Notes: generated by a model from the sequence alone, not told the origin. A DNA stretch of 32,824 nt from Pelomicrobium methylotrophicum (GCF_008014345.1 NZ_VPFL01000027.1:1-32824), one strand, 5' to 3'. Positions 16,113 through 24,955 are shown, numbered from the stretch's first letter. Made by a program: numbers and translations.

Positions 16113-16523
16113 ATGAGCTGGCTCGACGAAGTGCGCTGGGACGAGCAGGGGCTCGTGCCGGCCATCGCCCAGGACGACCGCACGGGCCGCGTGCTCATGG
16201 TGGCGTGGATGAACCGGGCGGCCTTGCAAGAGACCGCCCGCACTGGCCGGGCGGTCTACTGGTCCCGCTCCCGGGGGCGCCTGTGGCGCAAGGGGGAGGA
16301 GTCGGGCCACGTGCAGCGCGTGAAGGCGATCCGCCTGGATTGCGACGGCGACGCGGTGCTGCTCACCGTGGAGCAAGTGGGAGGGATCGCCTGCCATACG
16401 GGGCGCGAACGCTGCTTTTTCCGGGAGTGGCGGGAGGAACGCTGGGTGGTGACCGAGCCGGTGATCAAAGATCCGGAGCGCATCTACCCGGCCTCGGTCA
16501 AGGGCAAGGGAGACGAGCCATGA
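16113..16523 (+). CDS. hisI: Phosphoribosyl-AMP cyclohydrolase
   Basis: 136 residues starting at the ATG at 16113 behind GAAGAAAAG. A zinc hydrolase that opens the adenine ring of PR-AMP. The metal-binding residues are in [11 protein letters not shown] and [30 protein letters not shown] and [19 protein letters not shown] are family signatures. In enterics this is fused to HisE; here they are separate. It overlaps hisE by four bases (ATGA), so the pair is translationally coupled. Confidence 0.94.
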   Translation: MSWLDEVRWDEQGLVPAIAQDDRTGRVLMVAWMNRAALQETARTGRAVYWSRSRGRLWRKGEESGHVQRVKAIRLDCDGDAVLLTVEQVGGIACHTGRERCFFREWREERWVVTEPVIKDPERIYPASVKGKGDEP

Positions 16524-16855
16524 GCGACGCGAGCATTCTGAAGCGCCTGGGCGAGGTCATCGCCACGCGCAAGGGGGCGAGCCCGGAAAGCTCCTACGTG
16601 GCCCGGTTGTTCAGCCAGGGGGAGGATGCTATTCTTCGAAAAATCAGCGAGGAAGCGACGGAAACCGTCCTTGCTTCCAAGGCGGGTGATAAACTTCAGG
16701 TGGTGCGGGAGACCGCCGATCTGTGGTTCCATAGCCTGGTCCTCCTGGCTTACCATGGTCTGACCCCGGATGACGTGCTGGCCGAGCTCCGGCGGCGGGA
16801 AGGCATTTCCGGGATCGAAGAGAGGGCCAGCCGCCAAGGTCCGGCTGCCCGCTGA
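16520..16855 (+). CDS. hisE: Phosphoribosyl-ATP pyrophosphatase
   Basis: 111 residues from the ATG at 16520, overlapping the hisI stop. Hydrolyses PR-ATP to PR-AMP and pyrophosphate, the second step of the pathway. Motifs [25 protein letters not shown] and [16 protein letters not shown] give the metal-binding Glu and Asp residues of the all-alpha MazG-like fold. It ends the his gene run; hinT begins 44 bases later. Confidence 0.94.
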   Translation: MSDASILKRLGEVIATRKGASPESSYVARLFSQGEDAILRKISEEATETVLASKAGDKLQVVRETADLWFHSLVLLAYHGLTPDDVLAELRRREGISGIEERASRQGPAAR

Positions 16856-16899
16856 CAAACTCCTGGGACGCCTTGACGTCTAAGAAGGGATGGGGAGGA

Positions 16900-17262
16900 A
16901 TGGATACTTGCGTGTTTTGCAGGATCGTGCGGGGGGAGATTCCCAGCCGCAAGGTTTACGAGGACGATGATATCCTGGCATTTCACGATATCAACCCGGT
17001 GGCTTCGGTGCATTTCATGATCATTCCCAAACAGCACGTCGCGTCCCTCATGCAGGTGACCGAGGCCCACCGCGATGTCCTCGGCAAGATCCTGCTGATG
17101 GCGCCTCGGCTGGCCAAGGAGCAAGGGTTGAACGACGGCTTTCGCACCATTATCAACACTGGGCGTATTAGCAGGCAGGAGGTGTTCCATCTGCACGTGC
17201 ACATCATCGGGGACAAGGACGTTCTCCCGCCCATGCTCGTGCGCTCCCACGCGGCCGGCTAG
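16900..17262 (+). CDS. hinT: HIT-family nucleotide hydrolase (HinT-like)
   Basis: 120 residues. The ATG at 16900 is preceded by GGGGAGG. The histidine triad is HLHVHII near residue 100, in a protein starting CVFCRIVRGEIPSRKVYEDDDILAFHDINP. HinT proteins hydrolyse adenosine phosphoramidates and acyl-adenylates. The two N-terminal cysteines of CVFC are common in bacterial HinT. Lies between hisE and tatA, a placement shared by related genomes. Confidence 0.93.
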   Translation: MDTCVFCRIVRGEIPSRKVYEDDDILAFHDINPVASVHFMIIPKQHVASLMQVTEAHRDVLGKILLMAPRLAKEQGLNDGFRTIINTGRISRQEVFHLHVHIIGDKDVLPPMLVRSHAAG

Positions 17263-17287
17263 GACGCCGATTTGAGGAGTCAATCCC

Positions 17288-17512
17288 ATGGGTAGCTTCA
17301 GCATCTGGCACTGGCTCATCGTTCTGCTGATCATCCTGCTGGTGTTCGGCACCAAGAAGTTGCGCAATATCGGCTCGGACCTCGGCGCCGCAGTCAAGGG
17401 CTTCAGGCAGGGCATGAGGGAGGGCGACAGCGACAAGGACGAAGGCCAGCCCCAGATCTCCAAGCAGACCATCGAAGGCGAGGTCAAGGAGAAAACCGAG
17501 ACCAAGGCGTGA
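17288..17512 (+). CDS. tatA: Sec-independent translocase subunit TatA
   Basis: 74 residues. One N-terminal membrane helix ([17 protein letters not shown]) is followed by the hinge and amphipathic helix ([22 protein letters not shown]) and a charged tail, the TatA layout. It forms the pore that moves folded twin-arginine proteins across the membrane. TGAGGAG just upstream is a good ribosome binding site. The Rieske protein encoded at 20945 is a likely substrate. Confidence 0.93.
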   Translation: MGSFSIWHWLIVLLIILLVFGTKKLRNIGSDLGAAVKGFRQGMREGDSDKDEGQPQISKQTIEGEVKEKTETKA

Positions 17513-17514
17513 TC

Positions 17515-17586
17515 GGGGTGAAGGGTGAGGGGTGAAGTGTAGGGAGCCGTCTGGTTTTTCCCACGCCTCACCCCTGACCCCTCACG
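17515..17586. repeat. Inverted repeat between tatA and tatB
   Basis: A GGGGTGA-rich arm (17515-17539) is complementary, with a few mismatches, to a CCTCACCCCTGACC-type arm (17562-17586), with about 22 bases between. Each arm is itself made of tandem GGGTGA-like units. It looks like a dispersed palindromic intergenic repeat rather than a terminator, since tatB and tatC must be expressed from the same transcript or from a local promoter. Confidence 0.55.
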
Positions 17587-17599
17587 CCGCACCATCCAA

Positions 17600-17992
17600 G
17601 TGTTCGACATCGGGTTCTCAGAGCTTCTCGTCATCGCCCTCGTCACCTTGATCGTCGTCGGCCCCGAACGGCTGCCCAAGGTGGCGCGCACGCTGGGGCA
17701 CCTGTTCGGCCGGCTGCAGCGCTACGTCAACGACGTGAAGGCTGACATCTCCCGGGAAATGGAGCTGGAGGAGCTGCGCAAGATGCAGGCTTCTGTCCAA
17801 GAGACGGCGCGCGAGATCGAGCGCTCCATCCAGGAGGAGGTGAGCCGGGCGGAAAGGGAAGTGCAGTCGGTGGCCGACTCGGTCGAGAAATCGGCCACTG
17901 AGGGCCTGGCCGGAGCCGGCGCTTCCCGTCCCGCCTCCCTGGAGCCGGAGGCGCCGGGGCAGGGCGCCGCCGCCGACCAAGCGAAGCGCTGA
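17600..17992 (+). CDS. tatB: Sec-independent translocase subunit TatB
   Basis: 130 residues from a GTG at 17600. The start MFDIGFSELLVIALVTLIVVGPERLPKVARTLG is the TatB hallmark, with Glu in the membrane helix and GPERLP at the hinge. A long charged, probably coiled-coil, segment (residues 35-100) follows, and the tail is rich in Ala and Pro. TatB with TatC forms the twin-arginine signal receptor. tatC starts 12 bases after the stop. Confidence 0.93.
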   Translation: MFDIGFSELLVIALVTLIVVGPERLPKVARTLGHLFGRLQRYVNDVKADISREMELEELRKMQASVQETAREIERSIQEEVSRAEREVQSVADSVEKSATEGLAGAGASRPASLEPEAPGQGAAADQAKR

Positions 17993-18004
17993 AGCTCCCG
18001 CGCC

Positions 18005-18793
18005 ATGGACGAGCAGGAAACGTTCATCTCCCACCTGATCGAGCTGCGCGACCGGCTGCTTCGGGCCATCATTGCCTGGGTGGTGGTGTTCGTCGCCCTG
18101 TTCCCCTGGGCCCGGGACCTGTACACCCTGCTCGCCAAGCCGCTGCTGGCGAAGCTCCCCCAAGGCGGGCAGATGATCGCCACCGAGGTGGTGACGCCGT
18201 TCTTCGTCCCGGTGAAGGTGGCGATGCTGACGGGTTTCCTGGTGGCGTTACCCTACATCCTGTACCAGCTCTGGGCCTTCGTCGCCCCGGGCCTCTATAC
18301 CCACGAAAAGCGGCTGGTGCTGCCGCTGGTGGTCTCCAGCACTGTTCTGTTCATCGCGGGCATGGCGTTCGCCTACTTCCTGGTGATGCCCGTGGTGTTC
18401 GGCTTCATCACCTCCATCGCCCCGGAAGGGGTGGCGGTGATGACCGACATCAGCAAGTACCTCGATTTCGTCATGACCCTGTTCATCGCTTTCGGCATCA
18501 CCTTCGAAGTGCCGATCGCGGTGATCGTGCTGGTGCGCTTCGGCGTGGTGAGCATCGAAAAGCTCAAGGAGGCGCGCCCCTATGTCATCGTCGGCGCGTT
18601 CGTGATCGCGGCCATCGTCACGCCTCCGGACGTCATCTCCCAGATCATGCTGGCCGTGCCCCTATGCCTGCTCTACGAGGCCGGCATTTTCCTGGCCCGG
18701 TTCGTCGTTCGCCGGACCGCTGACGACTACCGGCCGATGACGGACGAAGAGATGGAGCGGGAGCTCGACCGCATCGAGCGCGGAGAGAACTGA
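18005..18793 (+). CDS. tatC: Sec-independent translocase subunit TatC
   Basis: 262 residues with six predicted membrane helices. FISHLIELRDRLLRAI at the N-terminus, a conserved TatC element with Glu and Arg, helps recognise the twin-arginine signal. FVAPGLYTHEKR is a second signature. The C-terminus is short and charged (MTDEEMERELDRIERGEN). Last gene of tatABC; it converges on the degS-like gene with only 14 bases between. Confidence 0.95.
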   Translation: MDEQETFISHLIELRDRLLRAIIAWVVVFVALFPWARDLYTLLAKPLLAKLPQGGQMIATEVVTPFFVPVKVAMLTGFLVALPYILYQLWAFVAPGLYTHEKRLVLPLVVSSTVLFIAGMAFAYFLVMPVVFGFITSIAPEGVAVMTDISKYLDFVMTLFIAFGITFEVPIAVIVLVRFGVVSIEKLKEARPYVIVGAFVIAAIVTPPDVISQIMLAVPLCLLYEAGIFLARFVVRRTADDYRPMTDEEMERELDRIERGEN

Positions 18794-18807
18794 ATGAAAT
18801 CGCCCCG

Positions 18808-19959
18808 CTAGGACCCCTTCGGCCGCGGGCGCTTGCCCACGTCCACGGTCAGCACGATTTCCTTCTGTTCGCGCAGGAGGGTGAGCTTGGCTTTCTGGCC
18901 GGGCTTGAGGGCTGCCACTAGGTTGAGCAGGGCGGAAGCATCGGCCACCGGCTTGGATTCGACCGCCACGAGGACGTCGCCCGGTTTCACGCCCGCGCGA
19001 TCTGCCGGCCCTCCCTTGAGCACGCCGGCGACGAGGGCGCCGCGGGTTGAGCCGAGTTTGAACGACTCGGCCAGCTCGGCGCTCAGGTCCTGGATTTCGA
19101 CGCCGATCCAGCCGCGGGTCACCCCGCCCTCGGCGATGATCTGCTCCATGACCTGCTTAGCGAGGCTGGCGGGAATGGCGAACCCGATCCCCATGGAACC
19201 GCCGCTTTGGGAATAAATGGCGGTATTGATGCCGATCAGGTTGCCGTTCGCATCCACCAGCGCGCCGCCCGAGTTGCCGGGATTGATGGCCGCGTCGGTC
19301 TGGATGAAGTTCTCGAAGGTGTTGATGCCCAGGTGGGATCGGCCGACCGCGGATACGATGCCCATCGTGACGGTCTGGCCCACGCCGAAGGGATTGCCGA
19401 TGGCGAGCACCACATCGCCGACCCGCCAGGTGTCGGCGCGCCCAAAGGTGACCGGGTTCAGGGGAGCGAGGTCGATCTTGAGGACGGCCAGATCCGTTTC
19501 GGGGTCTGACCCGACCAGGCGGGCTTTGGCCTTGCGCCCGTCGGCCAAGGCCACCTCGATCTCGTCGGCCGCTTCGACCACGTGATGGTTGGTGAGAATG
19601 TAGCCCTCGGGGCTGACGATGACCCCCGAGCCGAGGCTGGAGGTCCGGCGCGGCTCGTCGTCGAAGGCGTCGCCGAAGAAGCGGCGGAACAGCGGATCGT
19701 CCAGGAGCGGGTGCCGGGGGAGCCTGACTTCCTTGGAGGTGAAGATATTCACGACCGAGGGCATGGCCTTGGCCGCCGCGGCGCTCAAGCTCCAGGCGGT
19801 CGCGGCCGGCGGTGGCGTGCTCGCCGACTCCTGGAGGGTGACCACGGCTTCGCCCCGTCGGGTCCAGGGCAGAAGCTCCGGCCGTAAGGTCGTGATGACG
19901 AAGACCGCTGCCAGGGCTATGGTCGCGGTTTGGGAAAAGGTGAGCCAGAGTTTGCGCAT
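18808..19959 (-). CDS. degS: DegS/HtrA-like membrane-anchored serine protease
   Basis: 383 residues from the ATG at 19959, the start of a membrane segment (LTFSQTATIALAAVFVITTL). The trypsin-like domain shows His126 (ILTNHHVVEA), Asp156 (ETDLAVLKID) and Ser230 (NPGNSGGALVD). One PDZ domain follows (AGVKPGDVLVAVESKPV). One PDZ plus an N-terminal anchor fits DegS/AlgW, which start the envelope stress response by cutting an anti-sigma factor, though some such proteins act as general HtrA proteases. The longer frame to 20127 reads as non-coding. It is convergent with tatC and divergent from the Nif3-like gene. Confidence 0.9.
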   Translation of the reverse strand: MRKLWLTFSQTATIALAAVFVITTLRPELLPWTRRGEAVVTLQESASTPPPAATAWSLSAAAAKAMPSVVNIFTSKEVRLPRHPLLDDPLFRRFFGDAFDDEPRRTSSLGSGVIVSPEGYILTNHHVVEAADEIEVALADGRKAKARLVGSDPETDLAVLKIDLAPLNPVTFGRADTWRVGDVVLAIGNPFGVGQTVTMGIVSAVGRSHLGINTFENFIQTDAAINPGNSGGALVDANGNLIGINTAIYSQSGGSMGIGFAIPASLAKQVMEQIIAEGGVTRGWIGVEIQDLSAELAESFKLGSTRGALVAGVLKGGPADRAGVKPGDVLVAVESKPVADASALLNLVAALKPGQKAKLTLLREQKEIVLTVDVGKRPRPKGS

Positions 19960-20054
19960 GGACGGACGCCGCTTATTCCGGTGGCACCCCGCGCCGAACG
20001 GATAACCAACGCGCCGAGGCGGCCTCGTTTTGGCGAGGTTCTTAGGACAGAAGG

Positions 20055-20804
20055 ATGAACCGTAACGATCTTGAAACCTATCTGGCGGACCTGCTTCAAG
20101 TGGCCCGCTACCGCGATTATTGCCCAAACGGCTTGCAGGTGGAAGGCCACAGCGAGATCCAAACGTTGGTGACCGGTGTCTCCGCTTCAGTGGCCTTGAT
20201 CGAGGCTGCGGTGAGGGCTGGCGCCCAAGCCATCCTGGTCCACCACGGCTATTTCTGGCGCGCCGAGGACCCCCGTGTCGTGGGCATGAAACGGGAGCGG
20301 CTGGCTCGGCTGCTGCGCCACGATATCAATCTGTTCGCTTACCACCTGCCGCTGGACGCTCACCCCGAGCTCGGAAACAACGCTCAGCTGGCCCGCCGCT
20401 TGGGTTTCGTCACGGAGGCCCGCTTTGCGGACCAGGAGATTGCCTGCTTGGGGCATGTGGCCGGGCCGGCGGTGCGTCTGGAGGAGCTGGGGGCTCGGAT
20501 CGGCGAGCGGCTCGGTCGCCCGCCCCTGGTGATTGGCGAACCGGCGCGGCCGATCGCCCGCGTCGCCTGGTGTACGGGCGCGGCGCAGGACCTGGTACAG
20601 GAGGCCGCCCGCCTGGGGGCGGACGTCTATATCACCGGTGAGGTTTCGGAACGCACGGTGCTGGAGGCTCGCGAGTGCGGCATCGGCTTCATCGCGGCGG
20701 GCCACCATGCCACCGAGCGCTACGGCGTCCAGGCCTTGGGCGACCATTTGGCGGAGCGGTTTGGTCTGCGCCACCTCTACGTCGAAATCGACAACCCGGC
20801 TTGA
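20055..20804 (+). CDS. Nif3-like dinuclear metal-centre protein (YbgI type)
   Basis: 249 residues. Metal-binding motifs: ILVHHGYFW (His-His near 63), FAYHLPLDAHPELGNN (Asp, His near 100), and IAAGHHATERYG (His, Glu near 220). The fold forms a hexameric toroid with two metals per subunit; E. coli YbgI has been linked to GTP cyclohydrolase-like or DNA-damage-related roles, but the biological function is not settled. Divergent from degS with 95 bases between. Confidence 0.9.
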   Translation: MNRNDLETYLADLLQVARYRDYCPNGLQVEGHSEIQTLVTGVSASVALIEAAVRAGAQAILVHHGYFWRAEDPRVVGMKRERLARLLRHDINLFAYHLPLDAHPELGNNAQLARRLGFVTEARFADQEIACLGHVAGPAVRLEELGARIGERLGRPPLVIGEPARPIARVAWCTGAAQDLVQEAARLGADVYITGEVSERTVLEARECGIGFIAAGHHATERYGVQALGDHLAERFGLRHLYVEIDNPA

Positions 20805-20881
20805 GCGCGGGCCGTGTCAAGCCCGCAGCCCTCAAAACCGGCCGAGGCCCTTGAATCTTTGCACCTTTTGCACCTGGGGAC

Positions 20882-20910
20882 TTAAGTTTGCCGCTGGGTT
20901 TCGGTAGAAT
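20882..20910 (+). promoter_or_regulatory. Promoter of petABC
   Basis: A -10 element TAGAAT (20905-20910) lies 17 bases after TTAAGT (20882-20887), a weak -35. Transcription would start near 20917, 28 bases before petA. The string CGGTAGAATGCA here is identical to that upstream of hisG. Confidence 0.5.
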
Positions 20911-20944
20911 GCATGGATTTTTCTGATCAACTCAGGGAGTGGGC

Positions 20945-21544
20945 ATGAGCGAAAAACAGGTGGATGCCGGCCGCAGAAAGCTCCTGATCGCCGCCACGAG
21001 CGTGGTCGGCGGCGTCGGGACCGTGGCGGCCCTCTGGCCTTTCATCGACAGCATGAACCCGAGCCAACGGGCACGGGCCGCCGGTGCGCCGGTGGAGGTG
21101 GACATCAGCAAGCTGGAGCCGGGAATGCTCACCCAACAGGAGTGGCGTGGCAAGGTCGTTTGGGTGCTCAACCGCACGCAGGACATGTTGGCCTCGTTGT
21201 CCAAGCTGGAGCAGGAAGGGGCGCTGGCCGACCCGAACTCCGACCGCTCGAGCCAGCCGGCGTACTGCAAGAACCCCCACCGGTCCATCAAGCCTGAATA
21301 CTTGGTGGCGGTCGGGATCTGTACCCACCTGGGCTGCTCGCCCACCTTCCGGCCCGATGTCGCGCCTGCCGACCTGGGGCGGGACTGGCTGGGCGGATTC
21401 TTCTGTCCCTGCCATGGCTCCAAGTTCGACCTGGCCGGACGCGTATACAAGAACGTCCCTGCGCCCACGAACCTGGAAATCCCTCCCCACAAGTATCTCA
21501 CCGACACACGCATCCTGATAGGCGAAGACACGAAAGGGGCCTGA
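20945..21544 (+). CDS. petA: Ubiquinol-cytochrome c reductase, Rieske iron-sulfur subunit
   Basis: 199 residues from the ATG at 20945, with AGGGAG at 20934-20939 as ribosome binding site. It carries a [2Fe-2S] cluster that takes electrons from ubiquinol. Ligand boxes are CTHLGC and CPCHGSKFD, joined by the expected long loop. The N-terminus has twin arginines (GRRKLLIAA) and one membrane helix, so it is a Tat substrate, consistent with tatABC nearby. First gene of petABC, ending four bases before petB starts. Confidence 0.95.
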   Translation: MSEKQVDAGRRKLLIAATSVVGGVGTVAALWPFIDSMNPSQRARAAGAPVEVDISKLEPGMLTQQEWRGKVVWVLNRTQDMLASLSKLEQEGALADPNSDRSSQPAYCKNPHRSIKPEYLVAVGICTHLGCSPTFRPDVAPADLGRDWLGGFFCPCHGSKFDLAGRVYKNVPAPTNLEIPPHKYLTDTRILIGEDTKGA

Positions 21545-21547
21545 TCG

Positions 21548-22915
21548 ATGAACGGCAAGCTAGCGGCGTTAATCCACTGGTTCGACGAAAGGTTCCCGCT
21601 CACCGCGACCTGGAAGCGGCACCTTTCCGAATACTACGCGCCGAAGAACTTCAACTTCTGGTACTACTTCGGCTCCCTCGCACTGCTGGTACTGGTCATC
21701 CAGATCGTCACCGGCATCTTCCTCACCATGAACTACAAGCCGGACGCCGAGCAGGCGTTTGCCTCCGTCGAGTACATCATGCGCGACGTGAACTGGGGCT
21801 GGCTCATCCGGTACATGCATTCCACCGGCGCCTCGGCGTTTTTCATCGTCGTCTATCTCCACATGTTCCGCGGCCTGATGTATGGCTCGTACAGGAAGCC
21901 GCGCGAGCTCGTGTGGTTGATCGGCATGGGCATTTACCTGTGCCTCATGGCCGAAGCGTTCTTCGGCTACCTGCTGCCGTGGGGCCAGATGTCCTACTGG
22001 GGCGCCCAGGTGATCGTGAACCTGTTCTCCGCCATCCCGCTGGTTGGACCGGACCTGGCGGTATGGATTCGGGGCGACTATTCGATCTCTGATGCCACGC
22101 TGAACCGCTTCTTCGCCTTCCATGTGATCGCTCTGCCGTTGATCTTGGTCGGGCTGGTGTTCGTACACATTGTGGCGCTTCACGACCAGCATGTTGGATC
22201 CAACAACCCCGACGGGATCGAGATCAAAAAGAAAAAGGGACCGGACGGAAAGCCCTTGGATGGCATTCCGTTTCACCCCTATTACACGGTCAAGGACATC
22301 GTGGGGGTGGTGGTGTTCCTGATGGCGTTCTCGGCGGTGGTCTTCTTTGCACCGGAGATGGGGGGGTATTTCCTCGAGCACAACAATTTCATCCCTGCCG
22401 ATCCGCTCAAGACCCCTGAGCACATCGCGCCGGTATGGTATTTCACGCCCTACTACTCGATCCTGCGGGCGACCACCTCGGACTTCATGTGGGTCGTGGG
22501 GGCCTTTACCGTGGTGCTGACGGCGCTCATCGTTCTCGGTCGGGGGAGCGCACCCCGCAAAGTGGCGGTGGTGGCTGTCGCCGCGCTGCTCCTGCTGGGG
22601 TATGCGACCCTGGACCCGAAATTCTGGGGCGTGGTGCTGATGGGCCTGGCGGTGCTGATCTTCGCGCTGCTGCCCTGGCTCGACAAGAGCCCGGTGAAGT
22701 CCATCCGCTACAAAGGGCCGATCTACAAGGTGGCGCTGGCGCTGTTCACATTGAGCTTCTTGATCCTGGGCTATCTCGGCGTGCTCCCGCCGACGCCGGG
22801 ACGCACGCTGCTCGCCCAGGTATGTGCGGTGATTTATTTCGCATTCTTTGCGCTCATGCCGTGGTATTCGGCCATCGACAAGACCAAACCTGAACCGGAA
22901 AGGGTGACGGGCTGA
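21548..22915 (+). CDS. petB: Ubiquinol-cytochrome c reductase, cytochrome b subunit
   Basis: 455 residues, membrane protein with at least eight helices. The b-heme His ligands are in YMHSTGASAFFIVVYLHMF and FHVIALPLILVGLVFVH. The quinol site contains LLPWGQMSYWGA and, in the second half, PEHIAPVWYF, where PEH replaces the more common PEWY-type start. The protein is long enough to include the whole C-terminal half. Its stop overlaps the petC start (TGATG). Confidence 0.95.
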   Translation: MNGKLAALIHWFDERFPLTATWKRHLSEYYAPKNFNFWYYFGSLALLVLVIQIVTGIFLTMNYKPDAEQAFASVEYIMRDVNWGWLIRYMHSTGASAFFIVVYLHMFRGLMYGSYRKPRELVWLIGMGIYLCLMAEAFFGYLLPWGQMSYWGAQVIVNLFSAIPLVGPDLAVWIRGDYSISDATLNRFFAFHVIALPLILVGLVFVHIVALHDQHVGSNNPDGIEIKKKKGPDGKPLDGIPFHPYYTVKDIVGVVVFLMAFSAVVFFAPEMGGYFLEHNNFIPADPLKTPEHIAPVWYFTPYYSILRATTSDFMWVVGAFTVVLTALIVLGRGSAPRKVAVVAVAALLLLGYATLDPKFWGVVLMGLAVLIFALLPWLDKSPVKSIRYKGPIYKVALALFTLSFLILGYLGVLPPTPGRTLLAQVCAVIYFAFFALMPWYSAIDKTKPEPERVTG

Positions 22916-23658
22916 TGAAGACCAACAACTTTCTCGTGAGCGTCTTGTTTGTCTTGCTGCTTGCGCCAGCCCTGACGTGGGCTGCGGGAGCAGAGGTGAA
23001 GCTCGACAAGGCGCCCATCAACCTGGAAGACGGGGTGTCGCTGCAGCGCGGGGCGCGGTTGTTCGTGAATTATTGTCTGAATTGCCACAGCGCCTCCTAC
23101 ATGCGCTACAACCGGCTCACCGACTTGGGCCTGTCCGAGGAGGACATTGAGAAGTACCTCATTTTCACCGGCGCCAAAGTGGGCTCCACCATGACCGTGG
23201 CCATGGATAAGAACGAGGCCAAGCAATGGTTCGGCGCGGCGCCGCCGGATCTTACGGTCATTGCCCGATCGCGGGGGCCCGATTGGCTCTACACCTATCT
23301 TCGCACCTTCTACCGCGACGATTCCCGCGCCATCGGCTGGAACAATTTGACGTTCCCTCAAGTGGGCATGCCGCATGTACTGTGGGAGTTGCAGGGCGTT
23401 CAAGTGCTCAAGGAGGAAGAAATCGAGTCCCACGGCGAGAAACATGTCGTCAAAAAGCTCGTCCTGGCCGAGCCCGGAAAGCTGTCCAAGAACGAGTACG
23501 ACGCCGCGGTCGCGGATCTCGTAAATTATCTCACCTACATGGGTGAGCCCGCCCGCTTGACCCGGGTCCAGATCGGGATCGTGGTGTTGCTGTTTCTCGC
23601 CGTGCTGTTCGTTCTGGCGTATCTCCTGAAGAAGGAATTCTGGAAGGACGTGCATTGA
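22915..23658 (+). CDS. petC: Ubiquinol-cytochrome c reductase, cytochrome c1 subunit
   Basis: 247 residues. A cleavable signal peptide (FLVSVLFVLLLAPALTWAAG) precedes the heme c site CLNCH in LFVNYCLNCHSASYMRYNRL, and the sixth ligand is a Met, probably in the GSTMTVAMD region. A single C-terminal membrane helix (VQIGIVVLLFLAVLFVLAYLL) anchors it. It passes electrons from the Rieske protein to soluble cytochrome c. Last gene of petABC; sspA follows after 43 bases. Confidence 0.95.
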   Translation: MKTNNFLVSVLFVLLLAPALTWAAGAEVKLDKAPINLEDGVSLQRGARLFVNYCLNCHSASYMRYNRLTDLGLSEEDIEKYLIFTGAKVGSTMTVAMDKNEAKQWFGAAPPDLTVIARSRGPDWLYTYLRTFYRDDSRAIGWNNLTFPQVGMPHVLWELQGVQVLKEEEIESHGEKHVVKKLVLAEPGKLSKNEYDAAVADLVNYLTYMGEPARLTRVQIGIVVLLFLAVLFVLAYLLKKEFWKDVH

Positions 23659-23701
23659 CCTGCGCGGACCGACCGTCGCCCATCGATAGGAAAACGCTGC
23701 C

Positions 23702-24301
23702 ATGATGAGGCTTTACTCGGGTACCACGTGCCCGTTCAGTCACCGTTGCCGGATCGTGCTCTACGAGAAAGGGATGGACTTCGAGATCATCGACGTCGAT
23801 CTCTACAACAAGCCGGAGGATCTGGCGGTCATGAATCCGTACAACCAGGTCCCGGTACTGGTGGACCGGGACCTGATCCTGTACGAGTCCAACATCATCA
23901 ACGAATACATCGACGATCGCTTTCCTCATCCGCAGCTCATGCCGGCCGATCCGGTGATGCGGGCGCGGGCGCGGCTGTTCCTGTTCCGCTTCGAGCAGGA
24001 GCTCTTTTTCCACGTTCAAGCGATCGAGAAGGGCAGCCAGAAAGCGGCGGAAAAAGGGCGACAAGTCATTCGCGACAACCTGGTCCAAATCGCGCCGGTC
24101 TTCGCCCGTCAAAAATACATGCTGGGCGACGACTACACCATGCTGGACGTGGCGATTGCCCCCCTGCTGTGGCGCCTTGACCATTACGGCATTCAGCTCC
24201 CCAAGCAGGCGGCGCCTCTCATGAAGTACGCGGAACGCATCTTTTCCCGGCCGGCGTTCATCGACGCCCTTACCCCGTCGGAGAAAGTCATGCGAAAATA
24301 G
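23702..24301 (+). CDS. sspA: Stringent starvation protein A
   Basis: 199 residues with a glutathione transferase-like fold: the N-terminal thioredoxin domain (RLYSGTTCPFSHRCRIVLYEKGM) and the NPYNQVPVLVDRDLILYESNIINEYID segment. SspA binds RNA polymerase and helps survival of starvation and acid; it lacks glutathione transferase activity in E. coli. The pairing with sspB directly downstream supports the name. GATAGGA upstream serves as ribosome binding site. Confidence 0.93.
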   Translation: MMRLYSGTTCPFSHRCRIVLYEKGMDFEIIDVDLYNKPEDLAVMNPYNQVPVLVDRDLILYESNIINEYIDDRFPHPQLMPADPVMRARARLFLFRFEQELFFHVQAIEKGSQKAAEKGRQVIRDNLVQIAPVFARQKYMLGDDYTMLDVAIAPLLWRLDHYGIQLPKQAAPLMKYAERIFSRPAFIDALTPSEKVMRK

Positions 24302-24306
24302 GGTCT

Positions 24307-24726
24307 ATGCGAGAGTTGTCCACGAAACCCTACTTGATCCGCGCCATCTACGAATGGTGCATCGACTGCGGCGCGACTCCTTACCTCTCGGTGACGGTCG
24401 ACGCCAACACGCGGGTGCCGATGGAGTACGTCAAGGAGGGCCAGATTGTGCTCAACATCAGCCCCGATGCGACGCGTAACCTCACCATCGGCAACGATCT
24501 GATCCAGTTCTCCGCCCGCTTCGCCGGGGTGTCGCGGGAGCTGTCGATCCCTATTCAGGCGGTATCGGCGATTTTTGCGAAGGAAAATGGCCAAGGCCTC
24601 GTGTTTCCGAAGCCGGAACCCCGGGCAGGCGCGGCGGGTGGAGAGGACGCCGCCGTGGATTCCGACGGCAAGTCCCCGCCTTCCGGCTCCAACGGCGGTC
24701 GGCCGCGGCTGCAGGTCGTCAAATAA
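24307..24726 (+). CDS. sspB: ClpXP specificity-enhancing factor SspB
   Basis: 139 residues. SspB brings ssrA-tagged proteins to ClpXP. The folded domain (residues 1-100) starts STKPYLIRAIYEWCIDCGATPYL, then GQIVLNISPDATRNL and ISFSARFxGVSRE-like strands. The flexible tail ends GGRPRLQVVK, the short hydrophobic ClpX-binding peptide seen in the family. It starts five bases after the sspA stop. Confidence 0.93.
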   Translation: MRELSTKPYLIRAIYEWCIDCGATPYLSVTVDANTRVPMEYVKEGQIVLNISPDATRNLTIGNDLIQFSARFAGVSRELSIPIQAVSAIFAKENGQGLVFPKPEPRAGAAGGEDAAVDSDGKSPPSGSNGGRPRLQVVK

Positions 24727-24828
24727 CCCTCCTTGGCGTCAGAGACCTCGGGTGGGGAGGGGCGGGCGGCTTTCCCGCGTACCTGCAACCAGCGATGGGG
24801 GAGGCAATCGGTTTGAATGGCCAAGGGC

Positions 24829-24834
24829 TATAAT
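24829..24834 (+). promoter_or_regulatory. -10 element of tRNA-Thr
   Basis: TATAAT matches consensus exactly and lies nine bases before the mature tRNA 5' end, so transcription would start close to that end. The -35 is poor. Confidence 0.55.
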
Positions 24835-24842
24835 CTTCGCGG

Positions 24843-24917
24843 GCCGACATAGCTCAGGGGTAGAGCAGCTGATTTGTAATCAGTTGGTCGTGGGTTCAAA
24901 TCCTACTGTCGGCACCA
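24843..24917 (+). tRNA. tRNA-Thr (anticodon TGT)
   Basis: The acceptor arms GCCGACA (24843-24849) and TGTCGGC (24907-24913) pair fully and the CCA end (24915-24917) is encoded. The D arm contains AGCTCAGGGGTAGAGC. The anticodon loop TTTGTAA has TGT at 24875-24877, reading threonine ACA codons. GGTTCAAATCC forms the T arm. A perfect TATAAT precedes the gene and a GC hairpin follows it. Confidence 0.96.
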
Positions 24918-24933
24918 CGCCGATCATCCCGTC

Positions 24934-24955
24934 GGCCCGGTGCGGTCACCGGGCC
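24934..24955 (+). terminator. GC hairpin after tRNA-Thr
   Basis: GGCCCGGTG-CGGT-CACCGGGCC is a perfect nine-base-pair stem with a four-base loop, 16 bases after the tRNA. No T-run follows, so it may be a Rho-linked or weak terminator. Confidence 0.45.
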
